Part shown: piece after piece, positions 22,098 through 29,387 of the stretch | How the letters are laid out: each line of letters starts with the position of its first letter | Numbering within the stretch: the first letter of the stretch is position 1 | Assembly: GCA_016790515.1 (NCBI GenBank) | Contig: JAEUOY010000032.1 | Span: 1 to 57,239, forward strand | Length of the DNA stretch: 57,239 nt | Source of the DNA: Burkholderiaceae bacterium | GTDB taxonomy: Bacteria > Pseudomonadota > Gammaproteobacteria > Burkholderiales > Burkholderiaceae_C | Reading direction: 5' to 3' | Made by a program: the position numbers and the translations under genes | The notes under the pieces: generated by a model | Database searches by the model: none | Told to the model about the DNA's origin: nothing | Seen by the model: the letters and a program-made list of their open reading frames with translations, nothing else

Positions 22098-24914
22098 TCA
22101 GGCGCCGGCCTGTATCAGCAGCTCGGTGACTTCGGCCTGGCGCGGAAACGCCGGGCCCAGCTTGGCGAGCTTGTCCAGCTCGGTGCGCGCAGCGGTCTTG
22201 TCGCCGGCCTGCAGTTGCAGCCGGGCCAGCTGCAGGCGGAACTGCGGCGAGTCGGGCGCCGCCGCGACGGCCTGGGCCTGGACCTCGATCGCGCGCGGCA
22301 ACTGCTGGTCGGCAGCCAGCGTGAAGGCCAGCGTGTCCATCACTGCCGGGGACTTCGGCGCCCGCTTCAGGGCCTGCTCGGCCAGCGCCACCGCGCCGGG
22401 CTTCTTCTGCAGCGCCAGCACATAGGCCTGGTTGTTCATCGCGATCGTGTTGTCGGGTTGGCGGGCCAGCACCTCGGCGTACAGGGTCTCGGCCTCGGCG
22501 TTCCTGCCGCCGGCCATCGCCATGTCGCCCAGGTGCAGCACGAAGCCCAGGTCGTCGGGGTGGCTCTTGCGCCAGTCGGCGGCCAACTTGTCGGCTTCGG
22601 CAGTCTTCTTCGCCGCCATCAGCGCGCCATGCAGCCGCAGAGCGCTGTCGCCGGGGTTCTTGCGGGTCAGCGCCTTGCGCAGCGCGACGGCGGCAGCATC
22701 CCAGTGGCCCAGGCGCAGTTCGATGTCGCCTTCCAGGCTGTAGCCGGCGGCATCGTCGGGCCGCTGGGTCTGCACCTTGCGGGCCACCGCCAGGGCCTGG
22801 TCGGGCTTGTTCTCCATCAGCGCCAGGTTCACCTGCGCCTGCTGCACCAGCGGGGTGTCGGGCGCGATCTCGGCGGCGCGCCGCACCGCCGCGGCCATCG
22901 CCGTGGAGTTCTTCGCTGCGGCCTGGGCGTCGGCCAGCCGCAGCTGCGGCAGCGCGCTGCGCGGTGCCAGCGTCGCCAGCTTCGTGAAGCTGGAGATGGC
23001 CTCGGCCGTCCGGCCGCTGGCGAGCTGGGCGCGCCCCAGGCGGTCGAGCAGGTCGGCGTTGTCGGGCAGCGCCGTCACGCCGGCCTGTGCGGCTTCGCGT
23101 GCCGGCCCGAGCTGCCCGGAGCCCAGGTACAGGTCGATCAGCGCCAGCCGCGGTGCGGCCTGGCTCGGGTCGGCCTTGACCGCACGGGCGAGCAGCTCCG
23201 CGGTCTGCTCGGGCTTGTCGCCGTTGCGGGCGCCGATCTCGGCCAGCGCCATCATCGCGCCGGCGTTGTCGGGGTTGCGCGCGAGAATGGCCGCGAAGCG
23301 GGACCTGGCCGCCGCCGGCTGCTTGTCGGCCAGGTCCAGCGCGGCCAGCCCGGCAGCCGCCGGCAGGTAATCGGCATTCTTGGCCAGCGCGGCCTCGAAG
23401 GCCTTGCGGGCACCGGCACTGTCCTTGCGCTGCAGCGCGATGCGGCCGCGCAGCTGGTCGGGCAGCGCATCGTCGGGCAGCTTGACGGCCAGCGCGTCGA
23501 CCGCCTTGGCCGCGCCGGGCAGATCGCCCTGCCGCACCAGCACGTTGATCAGCGCCAGGTCGGCGGTGCTGCCCTTGTCGGAAGCGGCGATCGCCCGCAG
23601 CTCGGCGATCGCTGCCGCGTCCCTGCCCTTGGCCAGGCTGGACAGCGCAGCGGCGGTGCGCAGCCGCGGGTCGTCGGGCCGCAGCTGGCTGGCCTTGGCC
23701 AGGCTGGCGTCCGCGGCCGCGCTGTCGCCCTTCATCATCTGCGCCCGCGCGGTGAGCGACAGCGCGTCGGGGTCGGGCGGGTTGGCGTCGACCAGCGGCC
23801 GCAGCGTGGCCAGCGCCTTGTCGGCCTGGCCGCCGCGCAGCTGCACCTGGGCCAGCTGGCGCCGCGGCGCCGGCGCCTTGGGCGCGACCTGCACCGCCTT
23901 CGCGAACAAGGCCTCGGCCTGGGCCAGCGAGCCGAGCTTCAGCTCGGCCTGGCCGGCCAGCAGCAGCAGCCGCGGGTCGTTCGGGGCGGCGCGCAGCAGC
24001 TGCTGGGTCAGCTCGCGGGTGCGCTTGTGGTCGCCCTTCTGTTCGGCCAGCAGCGCCTCGAAGTACATCGTCTGCGGATGCCGCGGCGCCACCTTCTGCA
24101 GCGCCGCCCACTGCGTGCCGGCCGCGGCCCAGTCGTTGCGGCCCAGGTGCAGCGTGATCAGCGCCACATGCGCGGCCACGCTGTCGGGCTTGGCCTTCAA
24201 CGCCTGTTCGAAGGCGGCCACCGCGGGGCCGACATCGGCCGCCCGCTGGCCCGACGGCCCGCGCAGCAGCAGGTCGCCCTTCAGCAGCCAGGCGTCGGCG
24301 TTGCCACTCTGGCGGGCGAGCAGCGAGTCGACCTCCTTCAGCGCCCCTGCGGTGTCGCCCTCGGCGGCGGTCAGGCGGGCGCTCAGCAGCAGCGCGGGCA
24401 GGTGGTCGGGCGATTGGCGCAAGGCCTGGTCGACCAGGCCGCGCGCGCCGGACAGGTCGTTCTCGCCCACCATGGCGATGGCCAGCTGGACCTTCAGAGC
24501 GGAATCGGCCCGCGCATCGGGCAGGGTCACGACGCCGAACTGCTTCAGCAGCAGCGCCCCCTTGCCCTGGCTGACCAGCGAGCTGGCCAGCAGCGGCAGC
24601 ACCGTCGTGGCGGGCTGGTCGCCTTCCAGCGCCCGCCGCAGTTCGACCTCCGCACCGGCCGGATCACCGGTCTCCAGCAGCACCTTGCCAAGAAGATGGC
24701 GGGCCACGGCCGAGTCCGGATTCTTCTGCAACAGGGTCTTGAGCTGCAGGCGGGCGGCTTCGAGGTCGTTCTTCGCCAGGTAGTCGCGTGTCGAGGCGAT
24801 CAGCGACTGCTCGTCGGGCCCGCTGCACGCCGCCAGCACGAGCGCGGTGGCGACGACGGCCGCCCGGACGGCCAGCATCCGGCACCGCGCTACCCGTTCG
24901 TGCAGGTCACGCAT
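22098..24914 (-). CDS. prsT: PEP-CTERM system TPR-repeat lipoprotein PrsT
   Basis: A 938-residue lipoprotein: basic N-terminus, hydrophobic stretch and lipobox Leu-Ala-Ala-Cys. The remainder is Ala/Leu-rich TPR-like helical repeats (for example Arg-His-Leu-Leu-Gly-Lys-Val-Leu-Leu-Glu-Thr-Gly-Asp). Length, lipobox and repeat pattern match PrsT, which goes with exosortase (XrtA) exopolysaccharide loci. ATG 24914 (GGAG 6 bases upstream) is preferred to ATG 24926. A PEP-CTERM protein gene lies 212 bases upstream in the same direction. The exosortase and the PrsK/PrsR genes are not in this window, so the pair is probably detached from the main locus. Confidence 0.87.
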   Translation of the reverse strand: MRDLHERVARCRMLAVRAAVVATALVLAACSGPDEQSLIASTRDYLAKNDLEAARLQLKTLLQKNPDSAVARHLLGKVLLETGDPAGAEVELRRALEGDQPATTVLPLLASSLVSQGKGALLLKQFGVVTLPDARADSALKVQLAIAMVGENDLSGARGLVDQALRQSPDHLPALLLSARLTAAEGDTAGALKEVDSLLARQSGNADAWLLKGDLLLRGPSGQRAADVGPAVAAFEQALKAKPDSVAAHVALITLHLGRNDWAAAGTQWAALQKVAPRHPQTMYFEALLAEQKGDHKRTRELTQQLLRAAPNDPRLLLLAGQAELKLGSLAQAEALFAKAVQVAPKAPAPRRQLAQVQLRGGQADKALATLRPLVDANPPDPDALSLTARAQMMKGDSAAADASLAKASQLRPDDPRLRTAAALSSLAKGRDAAAIAELRAIAASDKGSTADLALINVLVRQGDLPGAAKAVDALAVKLPDDALPDQLRGRIALQRKDSAGARKAFEAALAKNADYLPAAAGLAALDLADKQPAAARSRFAAILARNPDNAGAMMALAEIGARNGDKPEQTAELLARAVKADPSQAAPRLALIDLYLGSGQLGPAREAAQAGVTALPDNADLLDRLGRAQLASGRTAEAISSFTKLATLAPRSALPQLRLADAQAAAKNSTAMAAAVRRAAEIAPDTPLVQQAQVNLALMENKPDQALAVARKVQTQRPDDAAGYSLEGDIELRLGHWDAAAVALRKALTRKNPGDSALRLHGALMAAKKTAEADKLAADWRKSHPDDLGFVLHLGDMAMAGGRNAEAETLYAEVLARQPDNTIAMNNQAYVLALQKKPGAVALAEQALKRAPKSPAVMDTLAFTLAADQQLPRAIEVQAQAVAAAPDSPQFRLQLARLQLQAGDKTAARTELDKLAKLGPAFPRQAEVTELLIQAGA

Positions 24915-25126
24915 CGATGTCTCCATTCAGATGTCTGCTTCGGCATCCCGCGTCCTGCGGCTGAAACCTCGACAGTATCCCTGGAGGCCGTGTGTGAACT
25001 TCGCGATCGTGCAGTCAGTCGATTGACGTGCTTCACGAACATCGAGTGCTTGTCCGGCACCGGTCCGCCGAACACTCGACCCGATCAGGGCGGCCGGTCG
25101 GCCGGGCCAGGACCGGCTCCAGACCG

Positions 25127-25885
25127 TCAGGGCTTCCTGCGCCGGGCTGAAGCCAGGCCGAGCAGCGCCAATCCGACCAGGGCCAGGGAGGCCGGCTCGG
25201 GGATCACCTCATCGGTGTCCTGCGCATAGACCAGGGTCTGGCCAGACGCCAGCAACGTGGCGGGATCGAAGTCCAGGGTCATCCGGTGGAACATGTCGGT
25301 CGTGTTGTTCCAGTCGTTGTACCAGTCGTAGGTCACCGTGAGGTCGCCAAGAGCGCCGCCGTTCCAGCTGCCGCCCTTGTAGACGAAGTCATAGCCCCCG
25401 GCGCCATTGCCGGGATTGGCGCCCGAGTCCGTGTCGAAACCCATGTCGGGCGTGCCACGCGCGGAGAGCACCACCTGGATCAGGCTGGTGCCGGTCCTGG
25501 CGTTGAACACCTCCCAGGTGTTGTTCTGGTCGAATGTGTCGCCACTCTGGTTGACGTAGGAGCCATCGGCAAGGTACACGCCGGGCTTTCCAGCCGCCGG
25601 AGCGGCCCAGACGCCGCTGGCCGTGCTTCCGTCGGCCCAGGTGAACTTGACCTCGATGTCTCCGACGGCCGACTCGGCGGCGCACGCAGGAGGCGACGGC
25701 GGAACCGTGTCGGCCAGGCTCTCGCCCGATGACGTGAACGCGCACATGTATTCGCTGCTGAAGGCCGGACCGTTGCGATCGTGGACGATGGTCACGCCCG
25801 CCGCCGACACGTTGCAGGAGATCAGCAGCGCTGCGAGCCCGACGCCCGGGGCGAGGGCGTTGGTCAGGCCTGTCTTCAAGTTCAT
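25127..25885 (-). CDS. PEP-CTERM sorting domain-containing secreted protein
   Basis: A 252-residue exported protein. An N-terminal signal peptide ends near Val-Ser-Ala-Ala. The C-terminus is a textbook PEP-CTERM signal from about residue 227: Val-Ile-Pro-Glu-Pro-Ala, a hydrophobic span (Leu-Ala-Leu-Val-Gly-Leu-Ala-Leu-Leu-Gly-Leu) and Arg-Arg-Arg-Lys. It should be cleaved by an exosortase and released to the surface or extracellular matrix. The mature body is acidic, rich in Gly/Asp/Asn/Thr and has two Cys (about 42 and 61), with no enzyme motif recognised. GAGGAG precedes ATG 25885. A sigma-54-type promoter lies 60-77 bases upstream. Confidence 0.88.
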   Translation of the reverse strand: MNLKTGLTNALAPGVGLAALLISCNVSAAGVTIVHDRNGPAFSSEYMCAFTSSGESLADTVPPSPPACAAESAVGDIEVKFTWADGSTASGVWAAPAAGKPGVYLADGSYVNQSGDTFDQNNTWEVFNARTGTSLIQVVLSARGTPDMGFDTDSGANPGNGAGGYDFVYKGGSWNGGALGDLTVTYDWYNDWNNTTDMFHRMTLDFDPATLLASGQTLVYAQDTDEVIPEPASLALVGLALLGLASARRRKP

Positions 25886-25945
25886 GGTGTCACTCCTCGG
25901 ATGTTCGTACTGCCAGCGGTCCAGCCCAGAAGGCTCGCGGCGCCC

Positions 25946-25962
25946 AAGCAGCTTTCGGGCCA
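25946..25962 (-). promoter_or_regulatory. Sigma-54 (-24/-12) promoter of the PEP-CTERM gene
   Basis: On the minus strand TGGCCCG-AAAG-CTGCTT has the invariant GG and GC exactly 10 bases apart and differs from TGGCACG-N4-TTGCT at few positions. Transcription would start near 25936, giving a leader of about 50 bases before ATG 25885. RpoN together with the PrsR enhancer protein is the known control of PEP-CTERM genes in several betaproteobacteria, which supports the call. Confidence 0.68.
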
Positions 25963-25992
25963 TCTGCCGCGCGCCGGCATCAGGCCTCGACA

Positions 25993-26006
25993 AGGTTGCG
26001 TAACCT
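25993..26006. promoter_or_regulatory. 5-4-5 inverted repeat upstream of the sigma-54 promoter
   Basis: AGGTT-GCGT-AACCT, a perfect inverted repeat about 63 bases upstream of the predicted start. It could be part of an enhancer-protein site; this is a position-based guess only. Confidence 0.3.
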
Positions 26007-26031
26007 ATTGATCTTGAAGCACTTTTACCCA

Positions 26032-26045
26032 TTGACGAGGGTCAA
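26032..26045. promoter_or_regulatory. TTGAC-N4-GTCAA palindrome (CRP/FNR-superfamily-like)
   Basis: ATTGAC-GAGG-GTCAAGAA on the plus strand is a perfect 5-4-5 palindrome, about 100 bases upstream of the predicted sigma-54 start. The same half-sites with the same flanks (ATTGAC...GTCAAGAA) occur at 32729-32742. TTG-N8-CAA is the general form of CRP/FNR/FixK sites. Confidence 0.45.
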
Positions 26046-26242
26046 GAAGGGTCCGCTTCGCGACTTGGCGGGCGCCCGGCGTGAAGGTGTAAAGTTCTCC
26101 GACATCCGATTCGGCCTTGCCGGCCATGGTCCTGGCGCCGAAGGGGTCGGTTCCGCCGGTCTCTGCCCCGGCCCGCAGCGACCCTCGCCAACGCTTCGGC
26201 CGGCATCACACCCGTTGATGTCGAAAACTCACGAGCCTGCCG

Positions 26243-29200
26243 TCAGGCCGCCCGGCCGTCGCCGGCCAGCAGCGCCGCATTGCCGCCGGCCGCCGCGGTG
26301 TTGATCGTCAGCGTCTGCTCGGCGCAGAAGCGGTACAGGTAATGCGGCCCGCCAGCCTTCGCTCCGGTGCCCGACAGGCCCTCGCCGCCGAAGGGTTGAA
26401 CGCCGACCACCGCGCCGATCATGTTGCGGTTGACGTAGACGTTGCCGATCCGTGCGCGCTCGGCGATGCGCAGCGCGCGGCTGTCGATGCGCGTCTGCAC
26501 GCCCAGCGTCAGGCCGTAGCCCAGCCGGTTGATGCGGTCGACCAGCGCGTCGACCTCGCCCTGCCAGCGCACGACATGCAGCACCGGGCCGAACACCTCC
26601 TGCGTCAGGTCCTCGACCGCAGCGATCTCGAAGGCCAGCGGCGCGATGTGCGTCGCGGCGAAGCGATCGTCCATCGGCGCGCGGGCCAGCAGACTGGCCT
26701 CGCGCTGCAGCCGCTCGACATGCCGGCTCAGGGTCGCATGCGCCTGGGCGTCGATCACCGGGCCGACGTCGGTGGCCAGTTCGGCCGCGTCGCCGACCCG
26801 CAGTTCGGCCAGCGCGCCCTTCAGCATCCCGATCACGCCGTCGGCGATGCTGTCGTGCACGCACAGCAGGCGCAGCGCCGAGCAGCGCTGACCGGCCGAG
26901 CGGAACGCGCTCTGCACCACCGCGTCGATCACCTGCTCGGGCAGCGCACTCGAGTCGACGATCATCGCGTTGAGGCCGCCGGTCTCGGCGATCAGCGGCA
27001 CGATCGGTCCGTCGCCGGCGGCCAGCGTGCGCTGGATGGTCTTGGCGACCTGGGTGCTGCCGGTGAAGCAGACGCCGGCCGTCGCCGGGTGGCCGACCAG
27101 CGCGGCGCCCACCGTCTCGCCCGGGCCGTGCAGCAAGGCGATCGCGTCGCGCGGCAGCCCGGCCTCGTGCAGCCACTCGACGAAGGCCGCGGCGACGCCG
27201 GGCGTCTGCTCGGCCGGCTTGGCGGCGACCACGTTGCCGGCGACCAGCGCCGCGACCACCTGGCCGGCGAAGATCGCCAGCGGGAAGTTCCACGGCGAGA
27301 TACAGACGAAGACACCGCGGCCGTGCAGGCGCAGCTCGTTGCTCTCGCCGGTCGGGCCGGGCAGCGTGACGGGTACCAGCTTCTCGGCCGCCTGCTGCGC
27401 GTAGTAGCGGCAGAAGTCGACCGCCTCGCGCACCTCGGCGACGCAGTCGCCCAGGGTCTTGCCGGCTTCCTTCACCAGCAGGCCGCAGCAGTCGGCCAGC
27501 CGGGCCTCGAGCAGGTCGCCGGCGCGCGCGACGATCGCCGCGCGTTCGGCCACCGGCCGGGCACTCCAGCCCTCGAAGCCGGTGGCCAGCCGGGTCATCG
27601 CCGCGGCCACCTCCCCGGCACCGGCCAGTGGCACCGCGGGGACGCTGGCGCGCGCGATCGCCGCCAGCAGCGGCGCGCGCTGCTCGGGCACCGCCAGGTC
27701 GACCCCGCGGCTGTTGGCCCGCACTGCGCCGTACAGCGCGGCCGGTGCCGGCTGGCCGGGCGCCACGGCCGGGGTCAGCGGCGAGCGCAGCAGTTCGGCG
27801 GCCGGCACCCTGGCGTCGGCCAGCTGGTGCACGAACGACGAGTTGGCGCCGTTCTCCAGCAGCCGGCGCACCAGGTAGGCCAGCAGGTCGCGGTGCTCGC
27901 CGACCGGCGCATAGATGCGCAGCGCGACCTCGGGCCGCGCGGCCAGCAGCTCGCGGTAGATGCCCTCGCCCATGCCGTGCAGCCGCTGCAACTCGAAGCG
28001 CACCCCGGGCTGCCGGTCGGCCATCTGCAGGATCGCCGCGATGGTGCCGGCGTTGTGGGTCGCGAACTGCGGCAGGATCACCTGATGGTGGCCGATCAGC
28101 GCGCTGGCGCAGGCCAGGTAGCCGATGTCGGTGTGGTGCTTGTGGGTGAACACCGGGTAGCCGTCCAGCCCCAGCTCCTGCGCGCGCTTGATCTCGCCGT
28201 CCCAGTAGGCGCCCTTGACCAGCCGCACCATCAGCCGCAAGCCCCGGCCGCGGCCGACCGCGGCCACCGCGGCGATGGTCTCGCGGGCGCGGGTCTGGTA
28301 GCTCTGCACCGCGAGGCCGAGGCCGGTCCAGGCCGGTGCGTGGGCGGCGACGTGGTCGGCCAGCCGCTCGAACACCGCCAGCGACAGCTCGAGCCGGTCG
28401 CTCTCCTCGGCGTCGATCGTCAGGTTGACGTCGGCGGCGGCGGCCAGGTCGATCAGCCGCACGATGCGCGGCAGCAGCTCGGCCATCACCCGGTCGATCT
28501 GCGATTCCTCGTAGCGCGGGTGCAGGGCCGACAGCTTGATCGACAGCCCGTCGCGCTCGGCCGGGCCGCTGCCCTGCGCCGCCGCCGCGATCGCCCGCAG
28601 CGCCGCCTCGTAGGCCGCGGCGTAGCGCAGCGCATCGGCATCGGTGCGCGCGCCTTCGCCGAGCATGTCGAACGAGAAGCGCAGCTGCGGCTGCTCGCGC
28701 CGCGCGCTGCGCGCCTCGGCCAGCGCCTCGTCGATGTGGCGGCCGAGCACGAACTGCCGGCCGAGCAGGCCGATCGCGCGCACCGTCGCGGCCACCACGG
28801 TCTGCGCGCCGAGGCGGTCGATCAGGCCGGGCTGCGTGCCCTGCGACGGCAGCAGCCGCTTGGCCAGCCCCAGCGCGCTGGCCGAGAGGCTGGCCAGCAG
28901 CTTGTGCTGCGAGCCGCTGGCCGCAGCGGCGGAGAAGTCGGCGCGGCCGAGCTGGTCGGCGGTCAGCGCGATCGCGGTCTGGGCATCGGGCACGCGCAGC
29001 AGCGCCTCGGCCAGCCGCATCAGCGCCAGGCCCTCGGCGCTGGAGATCGGGTATTCGCGCAGCAGCGACTCCATCGCCCAGAACGGTGCCGGCCTGTCGC
29101 GCACCGCCTGCACCCAGGGGCTGGCGGTGGCGATCACCGCGGCCCAGTCCAGGCTGTCGGCGAGATCGGCGCCGTGCAGGCTGGCCAGCAGGCCCTGCAG

Positions 29201-29269
29201 CACCGCGGCCTCGTCGCGGCAGGGGGCGGGCAGGCGCGAGACGGTGGGCGCTGTCGTGAGGTCTGGCAT
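26243..29269 (-). CDS. putA: Bifunctional proline dehydrogenase / L-glutamate-gamma-semialdehyde dehydrogenase PutA
   Basis: A 1008-residue enzyme that oxidises proline to glutamate in two steps. The proline dehydrogenase half (about 150-480) shows Lys-Leu-Ser-Ala-Leu-His-Pro-Arg-Tyr-Glu, Arg-Leu-Val-Lys-Gly-Ala-Tyr-Trp-Asp and Thr-His-Lys. The aldehyde dehydrogenase half (about 530-1000) shows Ser-Pro-Trp-Asn-Phe-Pro, Glu-Thr-Gly-Gly-Leu-Asn-Ala and catalytic Cys796 in Ser-Ala-Gly-Gln-Arg-Cys. No N-terminal ribbon-helix-helix is present, so it is the short, non-autoregulating (type A, Bradyrhizobium-like) form. ATG 29269 has GGAG upstream. A hairpin separates it from the kinase gene upstream. 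Confidence 0.95.
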   Translation of the reverse strand: MPDLTTAPTVSRLPAPCRDEAAVLQGLLASLHGADLADSLDWAAVIATASPWVQAVRDRPAPFWAMESLLREYPISSAEGLALMRLAEALLRVPDAQTAIALTADQLGRADFSAAAASGSQHKLLASLSASALGLAKRLLPSQGTQPGLIDRLGAQTVVAATVRAIGLLGRQFVLGRHIDEALAEARSARREQPQLRFSFDMLGEGARTDADALRYAAAYEAALRAIAAAAQGSGPAERDGLSIKLSALHPRYEESQIDRVMAELLPRIVRLIDLAAAADVNLTIDAEESDRLELSLAVFERLADHVAAHAPAWTGLGLAVQSYQTRARETIAAVAAVGRGRGLRLMVRLVKGAYWDGEIKRAQELGLDGYPVFTHKHHTDIGYLACASALIGHHQVILPQFATHNAGTIAAILQMADRQPGVRFELQRLHGMGEGIYRELLAARPEVALRIYAPVGEHRDLLAYLVRRLLENGANSSFVHQLADARVPAAELLRSPLTPAVAPGQPAPAALYGAVRANSRGVDLAVPEQRAPLLAAIARASVPAVPLAGAGEVAAAMTRLATGFEGWSARPVAERAAIVARAGDLLEARLADCCGLLVKEAGKTLGDCVAEVREAVDFCRYYAQQAAEKLVPVTLPGPTGESNELRLHGRGVFVCISPWNFPLAIFAGQVVAALVAGNVVAAKPAEQTPGVAAAFVEWLHEAGLPRDAIALLHGPGETVGAALVGHPATAGVCFTGSTQVAKTIQRTLAAGDGPIVPLIAETGGLNAMIVDSSALPEQVIDAVVQSAFRSAGQRCSALRLLCVHDSIADGVIGMLKGALAELRVGDAAELATDVGPVIDAQAHATLSRHVERLQREASLLARAPMDDRFAATHIAPLAFEIAAVEDLTQEVFGPVLHVVRWQGEVDALVDRINRLGYGLTLGVQTRIDSRALRIAERARIGNVYVNRNMIGAVVGVQPFGGEGLSGTGAKAGGPHYLYRFCAEQTLTINTAAAGGNAALLAGDGRAA

Positions 29270-29366
29270 CGTGGGCTCCGGCGGGCTTGGGCAGGGAGGT
29301 CGCCAGCTTAGTTCGTTCCGTGCCGTGAATTTCGGTCGATCGACGCCTTGTCGGCCGAACAAGATT

Positions 29367-29386
29367 CGGCGCCCTGCCGGGCGCCG
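29367..29386 (-). terminator. Hairpin after the hybrid kinase gene
   Basis: CGGCGCCC-TGCC-GGGCGCCG, an 8-bp GC stem that begins one base after the kinase stop codon (29388). On the minus strand it is followed by AATCTTGTT. A terminator before putA is plausible. Confidence 0.5.
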
Positions 29387-29387
29387 T

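Larger units (their letters stand above)
25886..26242. other. Regulatory intergenic region of the PEP-CTERM gene
   Basis: About 360 bases between the putA stop and the PEP-CTERM start, both genes leftward. Besides the -24/-12 element it holds two 5-4-5 inverted repeats. I see no gene; short frames here have no ribosome site. Confidence 0.6.

Noticed and set aside
21933-25229. A 1098-codon rightward open frame, opposite prsT
   Set aside because: It is the antisense shadow of a GC3-biased gene; its composition (Gln/Gly/Leu/Arg/Ala strings) has no domain pattern, while the minus strand reads a clean lipoprotein with TPRs.
26342-29311. A 989-codon rightward open frame opposite putA
   Set aside because: Fully covered by PutA, which has all catalytic motifs; the plus frame is Gln/Arg/His-rich noise.
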